Below, piece after piece: positions 8,464 to 17,532 of a DNA stretch of 64,000 bases. This stretch comes from Virgibacillus_N oceani_A. GTDB taxonomy: Bacteria; Bacillota; Bacilli; Bacillales; Amphibacillaceae. Made by a program: the position numbers and the translations under genes. Numbering within the stretch: position 1 is the first letter of the stretch; the number at the start of each line of letters is the position of its first letter. The DNA is taken from NCBI GenBank assembly GCA_041521345.1, contig JBGOHB010000002.1, one strand, 5' to 3'. Below the pieces are notes generated by a model, which saw only the letters and a program-made list of their open reading frames with translations, was not told the origin of the DNA and did not search any database.

Positions 8464-9639
8464 TTACAGGAGCTCGAAAACTCCGGCAGCACCCATGCCT
8501 CCGCCAATACACATTGTAACCACACCAAACTGTTCGTTACGGCGTTTCATCTCATTGATTAGCGTCAATGTTAATTTGGTGCCGGTCATCCCAAGTGGAT
8601 GGCCTAGTGCAATGGCACCACCATTGACATTCACTTTAGATGTGTCCAGATCCAGTGCCTCAATAACCCTGACAGATTGGGAAGCAAAAGCTTCGTTAAG
8701 TTCGAATAAGCCAATATCCGATAAATCTAAACCGGCAATCCTCAATGCTTTTGGTATCGCTTCAACTGGGCCGACACCCATGATTTCCGGTTCCACACCT
8801 GCTACTGCAAAGGAACGGAATTTTACAAGGGGAATCAATCCCTCGCCTTCCGCTTTTTCCCGTTCCATAACAAGTACTGATCCGGCTGCATCACTCATTT
8901 GTGATGAGTTCCCAGCTGTAACTGAACCTTGTGCATGAAATGCCGGACGGAGATTTGCCAGGATTTCTGGTGTTGTGCCAGCCCGTACTCCTTCATCCAT
9001 CTCAAACAAGGATGTTTTTTCTTTCACCTTATTTTTCTCACCGATAACACGCTGCGTTACTTCTACAGGTACAATTTCATCATTGAACTTTCCTTCTTCA
9101 ATTGCTTTTGCTGCACGCTGATGACTTTGAGCAGCAAACCGGTCCTGATCTTCCCTTGAAATACTGAAACGTTTTGCCACTTCTTCCGCTGTATGACCCA
9201 TTCCCATATAATATCCTGCTGCATCCTGAACAAGCGTTGGATTTGGCTTGATAACATGACCGCCCATTGGAATCAGGCTCATCGATTCTGCCCCGCCGGC
9301 AATGATCGTGTCACTCGCTCCTACTATAATGCGCTCGGCTGCATAGGCAATACTTTGCAGACCGGATGAACAATAGCGGTTAATCGTAATTCCCGGCACG
9401 TCTTTCTTTAATCCGGCAAGCCCGGCAATATTGCGCGCCATATTCATTCCCTGTTCGGCTTCCGGCATGGCACAGCCGATAATGACATCATCAATGTTTC
9501 CGTCATAGTTATCTGCACGCTTCAGTGTTTCTTTAATTGTTAAGGCTGCCAAATCATCCGGACGTGTGCCTGCGAGTGATCCTTTATTCGCTTTGCCTAC
9601 AGGGGTTCTTGCACCTGCAACAATTACTGCTTCCTTCAC
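8464..9639 (-). CDS. fadA: Acetyl-CoA C-acyltransferase (3-ketoacyl-CoA thiolase)
   Basis: A 391-residue thiolase that cleaves 3-ketoacyl-CoA to acetyl-CoA and a shortened acyl-CoA. The nucleophilic cysteine is in NRYCSSGLQSIA (about residue 88), the His in GGAIALGHPLGMTG (about 348) and the second active-site Cys in MCIGGGMGAAG (about 378). These are the three thiolase signatures in the right places. The gene lies 19 nt downstream of fadN and forms the trifunctional set with it. AGGGGGAAG precedes the ATG. Confidence 0.96.
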   Translation of the reverse strand: MKEAVIVAGARTPVGKANKGSLAGTRPDDLAALTIKETLKRADNYDGNIDDVIIGCAMPEAEQGMNMARNIAGLAGLKKDVPGITINRYCSSGLQSIAYAAERIIVGASDTIIAGGAESMSLIPMGGHVIKPNPTLVQDAAGYYMGMGHTAEEVAKRFSISREDQDRFAAQSHQRAAKAIEEGKFNDEIVPVEVTQRVIGEKNKVKEKTSLFEMDEGVRAGTTPEILANLRPAFHAQGSVTAGNSSQMSDAAGSVLVMEREKAEGEGLIPLVKFRSFAVAGVEPEIMGVGPVEAIPKALRIAGLDLSDIGLFELNEAFASQSVRVIEALDLDTSKVNVNGGAIALGHPLGMTGTKLTLTLINEMKRRNEQFGVVTMCIGGGMGAAGVFELL

Positions 9640-9658
9640 ATTTCTTCCCCCTCTTCTT

Positions 9659-12058
9659 TTAATTGCGTAATGGTTTTCCTTTTACCAACATGTGCTGCAT
9701 TCTTTGTTGTGTGAGCGGTTCTCCGATTAAGCTCAAAAATGCCTCCCTTTCCAGATCAAGCATAACCTGTTCATCAATGACGGATCCTTCTTTAATTCGC
9801 CCGCCTGATAAAACATATGCTAACTTTTCTGCCATTTTCACATCATGATCTGACGCGTAACCGCTAAATTGCAATGACTTCGCACCAAGCAGCATAGCAG
9901 CATAGCCTGCATCACCAACAACCGGGATTTTCTCCCTTTGTGGAGCCTGATAACCTGCTTTTGCAAGTGCCAATACTTTTTCCTTCGCATCATGCAGCAG
10001 ATGATCCGCATTTTTACTGATAGAATCTTTCGCGTCCAGGAAGCCATTTTCCCGGGCTTCTTCAGCTGATGTGGATACTTTTGCCATGGCTACTTTTTCA
10101 AAAACATCATTAGCTACTTTGGACAAATCAAAATCAATTCCCTGCGGTAAATTGCGTAACTCTTTCAGATAAAGTTCTTTTGTTCCACCGCCGCCAGGGA
10201 TTAAGCCAACACCGAATTCAACAAGTCCCATGTATGTTTCTGGTGATGCCTGGATCGCTGCTGCGGGCAAGGAAACTTCCGCACCGCCACCGAGCGTCAT
10301 ATTAAATGGAGCAGCAACCACCGGTTTATTGGAATATTTAATGTTCGTCCCCATGTCTTGGAATTGACGGACAACCATATCCAGTTCAAAGAAATTATCA
10401 TCTTGTGCTTCCATTAGCATCAATGCCAGGTTGGCACCTACAGTGAAATTTTTTCCTTGGTTTCCAATCACTAGTCCTTCGTAGTTTTTATCTACTTCTT
10501 CAATAGCGAAATTCATCATTTGCATCGTGTCCAAGCCGAGCGCATTACTCTTAGAATGGAATTCCAATGCTGCAACCCCGTCTCCTAAATCAATCATACT
10601 GGCACCGACGTTCTTTTTAATGACCCCTTTTGTATCTTTTAAGCGCTTCAAATTGATTTCTTTCGGATTGAACTGCTGCTGTTTATATTCACCCTGGTCG
10701 TAATAATAAACATTGCCATTTTCCTGTTTATAGAAGGATTCATTACCTACTTCCAGCATGTTCAGTACCCATTCAGGTACTGTTTCCCCTTCTTCCTGCA
10801 TGCGTTCCACTGATTTTTTCAGCCCGATGGCATCCCAAGATTCGAATGGTCCCATTTCCCAGCCGAAGCCCCATTTCATTGCCTGGTCAATGGAGAGAAT
10901 GTCATCGGCAATTTCTCCTGTAAGCTCAGCAGCGTAAATCAATGCAGGTTTTATGACAGACCAGACGAGATCTCCGGCTTTGTCTCCTTTTGCTGATACT
11001 AGCGCTTTCAATTTACGCTTTGAGCCTTTTTCCTGTTTGGCTGCTTCTGTTGCATTTGTTTTCAATTTCTTTCGGTCTTCATATTCCAATGTTTCCGGAT
11101 TCAATTCATAAATGACACTGCCGTCTTTTCCTTTTTTCTTCAGGAAAAATCCTTGCCCACTCTTGGCGCCGAGCCAGCCTTTTTCATTCATTTTTTTCAT
11201 GAATTCCGGTATATTGAATACTTCTTTTTCCTCGCCTTCCACTTGATCATACACGTTTTTGGCGACATGAATAAAAGTATCCAGACCAACTACATCAAGA
11301 GTGCGGAAAGTAGCACTTTTCGGACGGCCAATCATCGGTCCTGTCACAGAGTCTACCTCGCCTACACTGTAATTTCCTTTCATCATTTCCCTTACTGTAA
11401 CGAGAAGGCCATAAGTTCCAATCCGATTTGCGATAAAGTTCGGTGTGTCTTTTGCTTCTACGACACCTTTTCCTAATGTATCTTCTGCAAAGGCTTTCAT
11501 AAGTTTCAGTACTTCCGGATCCGTGTCTTTTGTCGGAATTACTTCAAGCAATTTCAAATAACGCGGCGGGTTAAAAAAGTGTGTTCCCAGGAAATGCTTG
11601 CGAAAATCTTCAGAACGTCCTTCAGCCATAGCTTCTACTGAAATCCCTGAAGTATTTGAGCTGACAATCGCGCCTTTTTTACGGTATTCCTCCACATTTG
11701 CATATACTTTTTTCTTAATATCCAGATTCTCTACAACAACTTCAATAATCCAGTCCACTTCAGATAACTTCTCCATGTCATCATCCATATTGCCTGTTGT
11801 GATCAAATCAAGACTTTTGTTTGTTGTAATCGGACTTGGCTTTTGTTTTAACAGTGCTCTTTTGCTGTCTTCAGCTATGCGGTTGCGAACCTTTCTGTCT
11901 TCCAAGCTCAGCCCTTGTTTTTCTTCTTTTTCTGTTAGCTTCTTTGGTACGATGTCAAGCATTAATGTTGGAATACCTGTGTTAGCCAAGTGAGCTGCAA
12001 TGGCAGATCCCATGACACCTGACCCTAAAACAGCAGCACGCTTGATGGAAAGCGTCAT
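9659..12058 (-). CDS. fadN: 3-hydroxyacyl-CoA dehydrogenase / enoyl-CoA hydratase FadN
   Basis: A 799-residue bifunctional beta-oxidation enzyme. The N-terminal NAD-binding motif GSGVMGSAIAAHLA (about 11-24) and the hydroxyacyl-CoA dehydrogenase helical domains are followed by a C-terminal crotonase domain (MTLGGGAEVSLPAAAIQ and GLIPGGGGTKE). This is the Bacillus FadN order, with dehydrogenase first. The start at 12058 has GGAGG 8 nt upstream; a TTG five codons earlier would overlap the ribosome binding site. A FadR-type operator sits 24 nt upstream. It is the first gene of the operon with fadA and fadE. Confidence 0.96.
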   Translation of the reverse strand: MTLSIKRAAVLGSGVMGSAIAAHLANTGIPTLMLDIVPKKLTEKEEKQGLSLEDRKVRNRIAEDSKRALLKQKPSPITTNKSLDLITTGNMDDDMEKLSEVDWIIEVVVENLDIKKKVYANVEEYRKKGAIVSSNTSGISVEAMAEGRSEDFRKHFLGTHFFNPPRYLKLLEVIPTKDTDPEVLKLMKAFAEDTLGKGVVEAKDTPNFIANRIGTYGLLVTVREMMKGNYSVGEVDSVTGPMIGRPKSATFRTLDVVGLDTFIHVAKNVYDQVEGEEKEVFNIPEFMKKMNEKGWLGAKSGQGFFLKKKGKDGSVIYELNPETLEYEDRKKLKTNATEAAKQEKGSKRKLKALVSAKGDKAGDLVWSVIKPALIYAAELTGEIADDILSIDQAMKWGFGWEMGPFESWDAIGLKKSVERMQEEGETVPEWVLNMLEVGNESFYKQENGNVYYYDQGEYKQQQFNPKEINLKRLKDTKGVIKKNVGASMIDLGDGVAALEFHSKSNALGLDTMQMMNFAIEEVDKNYEGLVIGNQGKNFTVGANLALMLMEAQDDNFFELDMVVRQFQDMGTNIKYSNKPVVAAPFNMTLGGGAEVSLPAAAIQASPETYMGLVEFGVGLIPGGGGTKELYLKELRNLPQGIDFDLSKVANDVFEKVAMAKVSTSAEEARENGFLDAKDSISKNADHLLHDAKEKVLALAKAGYQAPQREKIPVVGDAGYAAMLLGAKSLQFSGYASDHDVKMAEKLAYVLSGGRIKEGSVIDEQVMLDLEREAFLSLIGEPLTQQRMQHMLVKGKPLRN

Positions 12059-12081
12059 AATTTTATCCTCCAATCATATTT

Positions 12082-12099
12082 TGAATGAATCCTCATTCA
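12082..12099. promoter_or_regulatory. FadR-type operator in front of fadN
   Basis: TGAATGAATCCTCATTCA is an 18-bp near-palindrome (TGAATGA-N4-TCATTCA) that matches the Bacillus FadR consensus, immediately upstream of the fadN ribosome binding site. In B. subtilis FadR is released by long-chain acyl-CoA, so the fad operon should be induced by fatty acids. Confidence 0.9.
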
Positions 12100-12270
12100 T
12101 TTTTATTACGAAAAATAAAGATAGTTTCCTATCCATCTATAACACTACTATAAATTATCCGACGATTTTTCGCAATAAATAAGGGGAATTATTTTTAGAA
12201 ATTGTATCTGTAAAGGACTCGATACTGCTAATCGGTAGTTTTAGTAAAATATTTTATCATGATGGCAAAC

Positions 12271-12314
12271 TCGAGTACCTCATTGTTCAAATTCCCACTC
12301 AATGAGGTACTCGA
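12271..12314. repeat. Perfect 15-bp inverted repeat
   Basis: TCGAGTACCTCATTG (12271-12285) and its exact reverse complement (12300-12314) are separated by 14 nt. They overlap the 3' end of the decayed lipoprotein gene. There is no T-run on either side, so it is not a standard terminator. Confidence 0.8.
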
Positions 12315-12903
12315 TAACCTTTCCAGTATACACGTACAATCCCAAATTGATATACACATTTGCAATAATCATTTTTTCAGCTGCAACAGAAAAGCAATCC
12401 CCCCTTACTGCGATTGCTTTCCAAACCCATCCCTGGCGGCATTGGGGTAGTGTTGGGCCAACTCCATTTCCACTAAATTTAATATCAATATCATTACGGA
12501 TATCCGGTAATGATTCGCCTTCTTCAAATTTAGCAACCCTATTTCCGCAGTCTCAATACAAATGGCACAGCCTAATCCCATGATATCTAACTCGGCAGTA
12601 GTCTCATTAAAGTCCTCTACAAAGCAGTGCTTACATGCTCATATCCATTGCTTTTATGATACACGCAATAATATAGCATATAGTCAAGTACATCCAGATA
12701 TTGAATAACCAATTCATACGCCCCTTGTACATACGGTTCATCCACTTCATTTAAAAATTACGGGCTTCTTTTTCCGTGCTACAGGTCAACCCTTCTAGTG
12801 AATCATCTATCTGTGAACTATTCTCTGCGGTATTAGCTTGATCATTCCAACAAGCTGCAAGTGCCACAACTAACGCGAAATATATAAACATGAATTTCTT
12901 CAT
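12280..12903 (-). pseudogene. Decayed lipoprotein gene (at least three frameshifts)
   Basis: The reading starts with ATG at 12903 behind GGAGT and gives MKKFMFIYFALVVALAAC, a lipoprotein signal peptide with lipobox. The frame then breaks after KEARNF and resumes in another frame as LNEVDEPYVQGAYELVIQYL, ending at a stop. It resumes as EDFNETTAELDIMGLG in a further frame, and finally as VAKFEEGESLPDIRNDIDIK through to a TGA at 12280. The pieces are collinear and each is protein-like, so this was one gene of about 200 codons encoding an exported lipoprotein. I do not recognise the family. Confidence 0.75.
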
Positions 12904-13053
12904 TGAAAGTACTCCTTTTTACTATGATTTCTTCCATTATACTATCGGTGTAGTAAAGATTAAGTGGGAAAAGTCACTTCATTCGTGACAAGTTTAAGAC
13001 AGTTAGCACCTTATCCTTATACGGAAGCAACTACTAGATCATAATCATTACTA

Positions 13054-13082
13054 TTTACAAATCGGAATCATTACGATATAAT
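13054..13082 (+). promoter_or_regulatory. Promoter of the zinc uptake operon
   Basis: TTTACA (13054-13059) and TATAAT (13077-13082) are separated by exactly 17 nt. The Zur box fills the spacer, and the znuA start is 37 nt downstream of the -10 element. Confidence 0.85.
13060..13078. promoter_or_regulatory. Zur box
   Basis: AATCGGAATCATTACGATA is a near-palindrome fitting the Bacillus Zur consensus (AATCGTAAT-N-ATTACGATT). It sits between the -35 and -10 elements, so zinc-loaded Zur should block RNA polymerase. A weaker similar sequence (ATCATAATCATTACTATT) lies at 13038-13055 and could be a second half-occupied site. Confidence 0.88.
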
Positions 13083-13118
13083 ACAAAAAGTAGATTGCGA
13101 ACTTGGGAGGCTGCAAGA

Positions 13119-14072
13119 TTGAAAGCACTAAAATTACTTATTTTTATTAGTTTAATTGGAATGCTGGCCATTGGCTGTTCCCCGTCAGATGATGCTTCAT
13201 CTGACACATCTAATGGATTAACGATATATACAACGATTTATCCTATCCAGTATGCTGCTGAACGGATTGGTGGAGATACGGTGGAGGCTGAATCTGTATT
13301 TCCGCCGGGGGTAGATGCACATACTTATGAACCATCAACACAAGATATGACAAAAATCGCCGATAGTGATGCATTCATTTATTTAGGTGCAGGGATGGAA
13401 GTATTTGCTGAAACATCTGCAAATGCACTTGCTTCACAGGATGTGGCATTAATTGAGCTCGGACAGCAGGAGGAACTATTTCATATGGAAAATGGTGAGG
13501 GACACAGCGGCGAGGATCATGATCATGACCACAACGGACATGATCACGGTGATCACAATCCGCATATTTGGATCGATCCACTTAGAATGCTTGAAATGGC
13601 AGGCCTTATTAAAGAAGAAATGATTTTATTGAACCCGGAACATGAGGAATTATATGAAGAAAATTATGCTGCATTGAAACAGGATCTTAACGAATTGCAT
13701 GAAGAATTTTTAGCAGTTCTAGTTGAAAAAGAAAACAAACGACTGCTCGTTTCTCATGCTGCATTCGGTTATTGGGAAAGCCGGTACGGTATCGAACAGA
13801 TTTCCATTCACGGGCTGTCTACCAGTAATGAGCCCTCACAAAAGGAATTGACAGAAATTATTAATACAGCGGAAGAATATAATATGGAATATATTATTTT
13901 TGAACAAAATGTATCGACTCGTGTTTCTGAAATCATTCAGGAGCAGATCGGTGCAGAAGCTTTGGTCATTCACAATTTATCTGTATTGACTGATGAGGAT
14001 ATAGAAACAAACGAAAACTATTTTTCTTTAATGGAGAAGAATTTAGAAGTGCTGGATGAGGCTACAAACTAA
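13119..14072 (+). CDS. znuA: Zinc ABC transporter substrate-binding lipoprotein
   Basis: A 317-residue cluster A-1 metal-binding lipoprotein. A TTG start at 13119 follows GGGAGG at 8 nt and gives a signal peptide ending in the lipobox ...LAIGC (Cys about 20). A reading from 13095 would bury the ribosome binding site. The central His-rich loop (EDHDHDHNGHDHGDHNPH, about 143-160) is typical of zinc-specific ZnuA/AdcA. Conserved metal-ligand contexts include VDAHTYEPS, NPHIWIDP and VSHAAFGY. It captures extracellular Zn2+ and hands it to the ZnuB permease. It is the first gene of the Zur-controlled operon. Confidence 0.95.
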   Translation: MKALKLLIFISLIGMLAIGCSPSDDASSDTSNGLTIYTTIYPIQYAAERIGGDTVEAESVFPPGVDAHTYEPSTQDMTKIADSDAFIYLGAGMEVFAETSANALASQDVALIELGQQEELFHMENGEGHSGEDHDHDHNGHDHGDHNPHIWIDPLRMLEMAGLIKEEMILLNPEHEELYEENYAALKQDLNELHEEFLAVLVEKENKRLLVSHAAFGYWESRYGIEQISIHGLSTSNEPSQKELTEIINTAEEYNMEYIIFEQNVSTRVSEIIQEQIGAEALVIHNLSVLTDEDIETNENYFSLMEKNLEVLDEATN

Positions 14073-14129
14073 AGCTTAAGGTGGCAAACAGCATGATTAG
14101 TAATTTTTCGAGAAAGGAGGTATCTAATA

Positions 14130-14885
14130 ATGGCAGAACCTGTCGTTTCCATGCATAACATCAGCCATGCTTACGAACAAACGAAGGTGTTGGATAACAT
14201 TCATTTTGAAATACCACAAGGGTCCTTTATGGGCATAGTGGGCCCGAATGGCGGTGGTAAAACAACATTGATCCGCCTTTTGCTTGGACTTCAGAAACCA
14301 AATGAAGGATCGATTAAGCTTTTCAATGAGCCAATTCATAAATTTAAACAGTGGAACAAAATTGGTTTTGTATCGCAAAAAGCCAACACATTTAATAGAG
14401 GCTTCCCTGCTACGGCATTTGAAGTTGTATCCATGGGGCTTACAGCAAAAATTGGTTACCTCCGTTTTTTTAAAAAACAGCATAAAGCTTTAGTTTTACA
14501 GACGCTCGATCAGGTCGGAATGCTTGAATACGCATATGTGAACATCGGAAATCTATCCGGCGGGCAACAGCAGCGTATTTTTATTGCCCGCTCTCTTGTT
14601 AATGACCCGGAGCTGCTTATTCTCGATGAGCCTACAGTCGGCGTAGATTATGAAAACGTCAACCGATTTTATGATCTATTACATCAATTAAACGATGAAA
14701 AAAATATTACATTACTGCTTGTTACGCACGATACCGGTACAATGACCAAACACGCAACGGATATCGTCTGTTTGAATCAGACATTGCATTTCCATGGAAA
14801 GCCAGAAGAATACACATCACTTCCTGCAGAGGAACTTTCCAAATTTTATGGTCATCCTGTGCAAGTTGTATCGCATAATCACTAA
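14130..14885 (+). CDS. znuC: Zinc ABC transporter ATP-binding protein
   Basis: A 251-residue ATPase: Walker A GPNGGGKTT (about 35-43), signature LSGGQQQRIFIARS, Walker B LLILDEPTVGVD and H-loop LLVTHDTGT. It drives zinc import through the adjacent permease. It starts with ATG at 14130 after AAAGGAGG. Its stop codon overlaps an ATG that could be read as an early start of the permease gene, pointing to translational coupling. The equivalent in B. subtilis is called ZnuC/AdcC (YcdI). Confidence 0.94.
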   Translation: MAEPVVSMHNISHAYEQTKVLDNIHFEIPQGSFMGIVGPNGGGKTTLIRLLLGLQKPNEGSIKLFNEPIHKFKQWNKIGFVSQKANTFNRGFPATAFEVVSMGLTAKIGYLRFFKKQHKALVLQTLDQVGMLEYAYVNIGNLSGGQQQRIFIARSLVNDPELLILDEPTVGVDYENVNRFYDLLHQLNDEKNITLLLVTHDTGTMTKHATDIVCLNQTLHFHGKPEEYTSLPAEELSKFYGHPVQVVSHNH

Positions 14886-14902
14886 TGTTGGAGGAAGCCG
14901 CT

Positions 14903-15775
14903 ATGCTCGCAGATTTTTTTGAATATGACTTTTTACGCCACACTTTTTTCACAGGAATTTTAATCGGCATTATCGCACCATTGCTTGGCACATTCATTGT
15001 GGTAAGACGGCTTTCCTTGATTGCAGATGCGCTTTCCCACGTCACTTTGGCAGGGATTGCATTTGGCATGCTGGTTGAAAAAAGATTTGCTTTTACATTG
15101 ATTACCCCTTTATACAGTGGGATGGCTTTTTCGGTCCTTGGTTCCGTCCTGATTGAAAAGCTGCGGTCCGTGTATAAAGCTTATCAGGAAATTGCCATTC
15201 CGATTATTTTATCCGGCGGCGTTGGGCTCACCGTGATTTTTATATCCATGGCAGACGGATTTAATAATGATTTATTCAACTATCTATTCGGCTCTGTTTC
15301 TGCAGTAAGCCAGCAGGATTTCTACACTATTGCGGGAATTTCAATCGTGATTATATTGGTTGTCGGTCTGTTCTATAAAGAGTTATTAACCTTATCTTTT
15401 GATGAAGAGCATGCAACCACTTCAGGGGTTCATGCCAAAAGAATTCATTTTTTATTTATTGTACTTACTGCCTTGGTTATCGCATCATCCATAAGGATTG
15501 TCGGCGTTCTCTTGGTTTCAGCATTGATGACCTTACCTGTAGCAGCGAGCATGCGACTCGCAAGGGGTTTTAAGCAAATGCTGTTTTTATCTATTGTTTT
15601 TGGTGAAATAGCTGTTATTATAGGATTAATTAGTGGTTATTATTTAGACATTCCTCCGGGTGGTACAATTGTCATGACAGCAATTATTATTTTGCTGCTT
15701 TCTATCGGAGTTAAACGATTTTCTTTTAGAAATAAGAAAGTGAGTGAAACCAATGGATACGAAGGAAGCAATTGA
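14903..15775 (+). CDS. znuB: Zinc ABC transporter permease
   Basis: A 290-residue ABC-3 family permease with about eight hydrophobic segments and the family motif RRLSLIADALSHVTLAG near the N-terminus. The start at 14903 has GGAGG 8 nt upstream; an ATG at 14885 that overlaps the znuC stop is less likely because the ribosome binding site lies inside that reading. It forms the membrane channel for Zn2+ with ZnuC and ZnuA. Its 3' end overlaps the zur start by about 20 nt. Confidence 0.93.
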   Translation: MLADFFEYDFLRHTFFTGILIGIIAPLLGTFIVVRRLSLIADALSHVTLAGIAFGMLVEKRFAFTLITPLYSGMAFSVLGSVLIEKLRSVYKAYQEIAIPIILSGGVGLTVIFISMADGFNNDLFNYLFGSVSAVSQQDFYTIAGISIVIILVVGLFYKELLTLSFDEEHATTSGVHAKRIHFLFIVLTALVIASSIRIVGVLLVSALMTLPVAASMRLARGFKQMLFLSIVFGEIAVIIGLISGYYLDIPPGGTIVMTAIIILLLSIGVKRFSFRNKKVSETNGYEGSN

Positions 15776-16166
15776 TCTTCTCAAAGAAAAAGGCTATAAA
15801 ACTACAGGAAGACGAATAGATATTCTTAAATATTTCGAAGTGGAAGATGGATATCGTACTGCAAAGGATTTAATAACACATCTCGAACAAAGCTATGAAT
15901 CGATCAGCTTTGATACAATTTACCGGAATCTGCATCTTTATCACGAGCATGGAATTCTGGAAACAACCGAATTAAATGGGGAGAAACATTTCCGTATGAA
16001 TTGTACCCACCACCATCATCACCATTTCATATGCAAAGATTGCGGCAATACAAAGGAAATTGATGTTTGTCCAATGGATGAAGTGGAAAACTCATTGAAA
16101 AATTATGCTATTGAAGGACATAAATTCGAGATTTATGGATTATGTCCATTGTGCCAGACGGCATGA
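15753..16166 (+). CDS. zur: Zinc uptake regulator, Fur family
   Basis: A 137-residue Fur-family repressor. The N-terminus MDTKEAIDLLKEKGYKTTGRR matches B. subtilis Zur, which is why the ATG at 15753 is preferred over an in-frame GTG at 15744. The DNA-binding part is followed by SFDTIYRNLHLYHEHGILE, a His cluster (THHHHHHF) and two CxxC zinc-structural pairs (CKDCG and CPLC). It represses zinc uptake genes when zinc is sufficient. Here it is the last gene of the operon it should control through the box at 13060-13078, giving autoregulation. Confidence 0.93.
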   Translation: MDTKEAIDLLKEKGYKTTGRRIDILKYFEVEDGYRTAKDLITHLEQSYESISFDTIYRNLHLYHEHGILETTELNGEKHFRMNCTHHHHHHFICKDCGNTKEIDVCPMDEVENSLKNYAIEGHKFEIYGLCPLCQTA

Positions 16167-16193
16167 AATGAATAATTAAAAGATCGTCAATGG

Positions 16194-16226
16194 AGCTGCA
16201 GGTTTTCGAGCCTGGCAGCTTTTTTG
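16194..16226 (+). terminator. Terminator of the znu-zur operon
   Basis: AGCTGCAGG and CCTGGCAGCT pair with one bulge around an 8-nt loop, followed directly by TTTTTT. It lies 28 nt after the zur stop. Confidence 0.9.
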
Positions 16227-16450
16227 TATTACTGATTTAGCTGTTACGTCTGTATACACCCATGACTTTTGAATCAGTTCACTTTATTTTTTCGAAACAT
16301 TTCCCCCATAGTGATACCTTCATAGCTTTTACTCTATACAGATTATACTTATGACTAACGATTCCTTTGCATTCATCAACTAACATCATACAGAGAATAG
16401 CATGCAAGAATCACATCCTGCATGCTATTCTATAAAACCTTCCTTTTCTC

Positions 16451-17260
16451 TTAGCCAAACACTTCTTCCAACACTTTTGATTCTTCATGGTCGAGCATGT
16501 TTTTTTGAATCAAATTGTCTACCGGTTTATTCATCTGCCCTTCCAGCTCTTTGGAAGAGTCAGCTTCCCCAACGACAAATATTTTTTCCCAGTTATTATC
16601 TTTTGCGCGTTTGTCCAGTTTTGGAGCTATTTTTTTGTACCAGCGCTGCTGATTTGCTTCGAACCTTGCTTCGAAATTATCCTTCTGCAAATTTGTCCTC
16701 CCTGGACCAAACGGTGATGAATTCCCTTTACGCGGCCCCAGCTTTTCACGCCAGTCGGCCGTATCAATATCCAGTTCATAGGAAGCTGTGTCCTGAATCT
16801 CATTCAAATAGGAATCAATTATTTTTATCTCGTTCTGCTGGACAAGGATAATGCCAGTTTTCGGATACTTATCTTGCAGCTCCTTCAATTGGTCAAGCAC
16901 TGGTGTTTCTTTCCAGTAAAATTCAGTTTTCAGGCGCATTTGCACGCGGTCTGCAAACCAGACCTCTTCATCTGCTGTTGCAATAATTACAACACCACGG
17001 CGAAATTCCTGTTCATTTCCCCGAATAAATCGTTCCACTTTATCTTTTACGGATTGAAAGTTCTCCCATTCTTCTTTATTGTCATCTTCCTTCAAATATT
17101 GTTCAAAATTCCTCATTCCATTTTTTAAATGTATTTTCCATTCGCCGCCCTGCTGTTCGGGATCTGACGGATCGGTGTTTAAGTACATGGTGAAAACTTT
17201 ACTCGCTCCTTCCCTGTTTACATTCTCCAACTCTTTAAGCTTTTTATGCAAGTCCATCAT
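16451..17260 (-). CDS. aeRF1-type release-factor-like protein (VLRF1/baeRF family)
   Basis: A 269-residue soluble protein with no membrane segment. N-terminal MYLNTDPSDPEQ and RGVVIIATADEEVWF, middle GIILVQQNEIKIIDSYLNEI, and C-terminal DNNWEKIFVVGEADSSKELEGQM are arranged like the bacterial archaeo-eukaryotic release-factor-1-like (baeRF/VLRF1) family. Those proteins are related to eRF1, Pelota and Vms1 and are proposed to act in ribosome rescue or in tRNA release from stalled chains. I see no GGQ motif; a loop rich in Gly/Pro/Asn (RKGNSSPFGPGRTN) stands in its place. It is a single gene, with the MoxR-type operon more than 250 nt further along. The family assignment is by recall. Confidence 0.6.
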   Translation of the reverse strand: MMDLHKKLKELENVNREGASKVFTMYLNTDPSDPEQQGGEWKIHLKNGMRNFEQYLKEDDNKEEWENFQSVKDKVERFIRGNEQEFRRGVVIIATADEEVWFADRVQMRLKTEFYWKETPVLDQLKELQDKYPKTGIILVQQNEIKIIDSYLNEIQDTASYELDIDTADWREKLGPRKGNSSPFGPGRTNLQKDNFEARFEANQQRWYKKIAPKLDKRAKDNNWEKIFVVGEADSSKELEGQMNKPVDNLIQKNMLDHEESKVLEEVFG

Positions 17261-17409
17261 TTAGTGGAAAGCCTCCTTATATATAGGTAATCCTTTACTA
17301 ATATTTAACCTGTATTTGCGGACTGTAAACATAGCTATTATTTAATAAATGAGCTCCAAGCCTACAGCAGTGCTGGGAACAAAGCTGATAGGCAAAAGCC
17401 TTTTTAAAA

Positions 17410-17452
17410 CAAATAAACCCGGAAAGATACCTTTATTGATATCCTCCCGGGC
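17410..17452 (-). terminator. Terminator after the MoxR/DUF58/DUF4129 operon
   Basis: On the minus strand CCCGGGAGGATATC and a partner ending in CCGGG form a hairpin followed by TTTATTTGTTTT. It lies about 80 nt beyond the stop of the last gene of the operon. Confidence 0.65.
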
Positions 17453-17532
17453 TTCTTTCATCCATCCGCGTATACATAATGTGCTTTTCCAATCTGTATT
17501 ACGGAAACTTGGAAAACATTGTTAATATCAAA

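Noticed and set aside
16402..16851. 149-codon open frame opposite the release-factor-like gene
   Set aside because: It is antisense to a well-supported gene, low in charged residues and lacks a family-like pattern.
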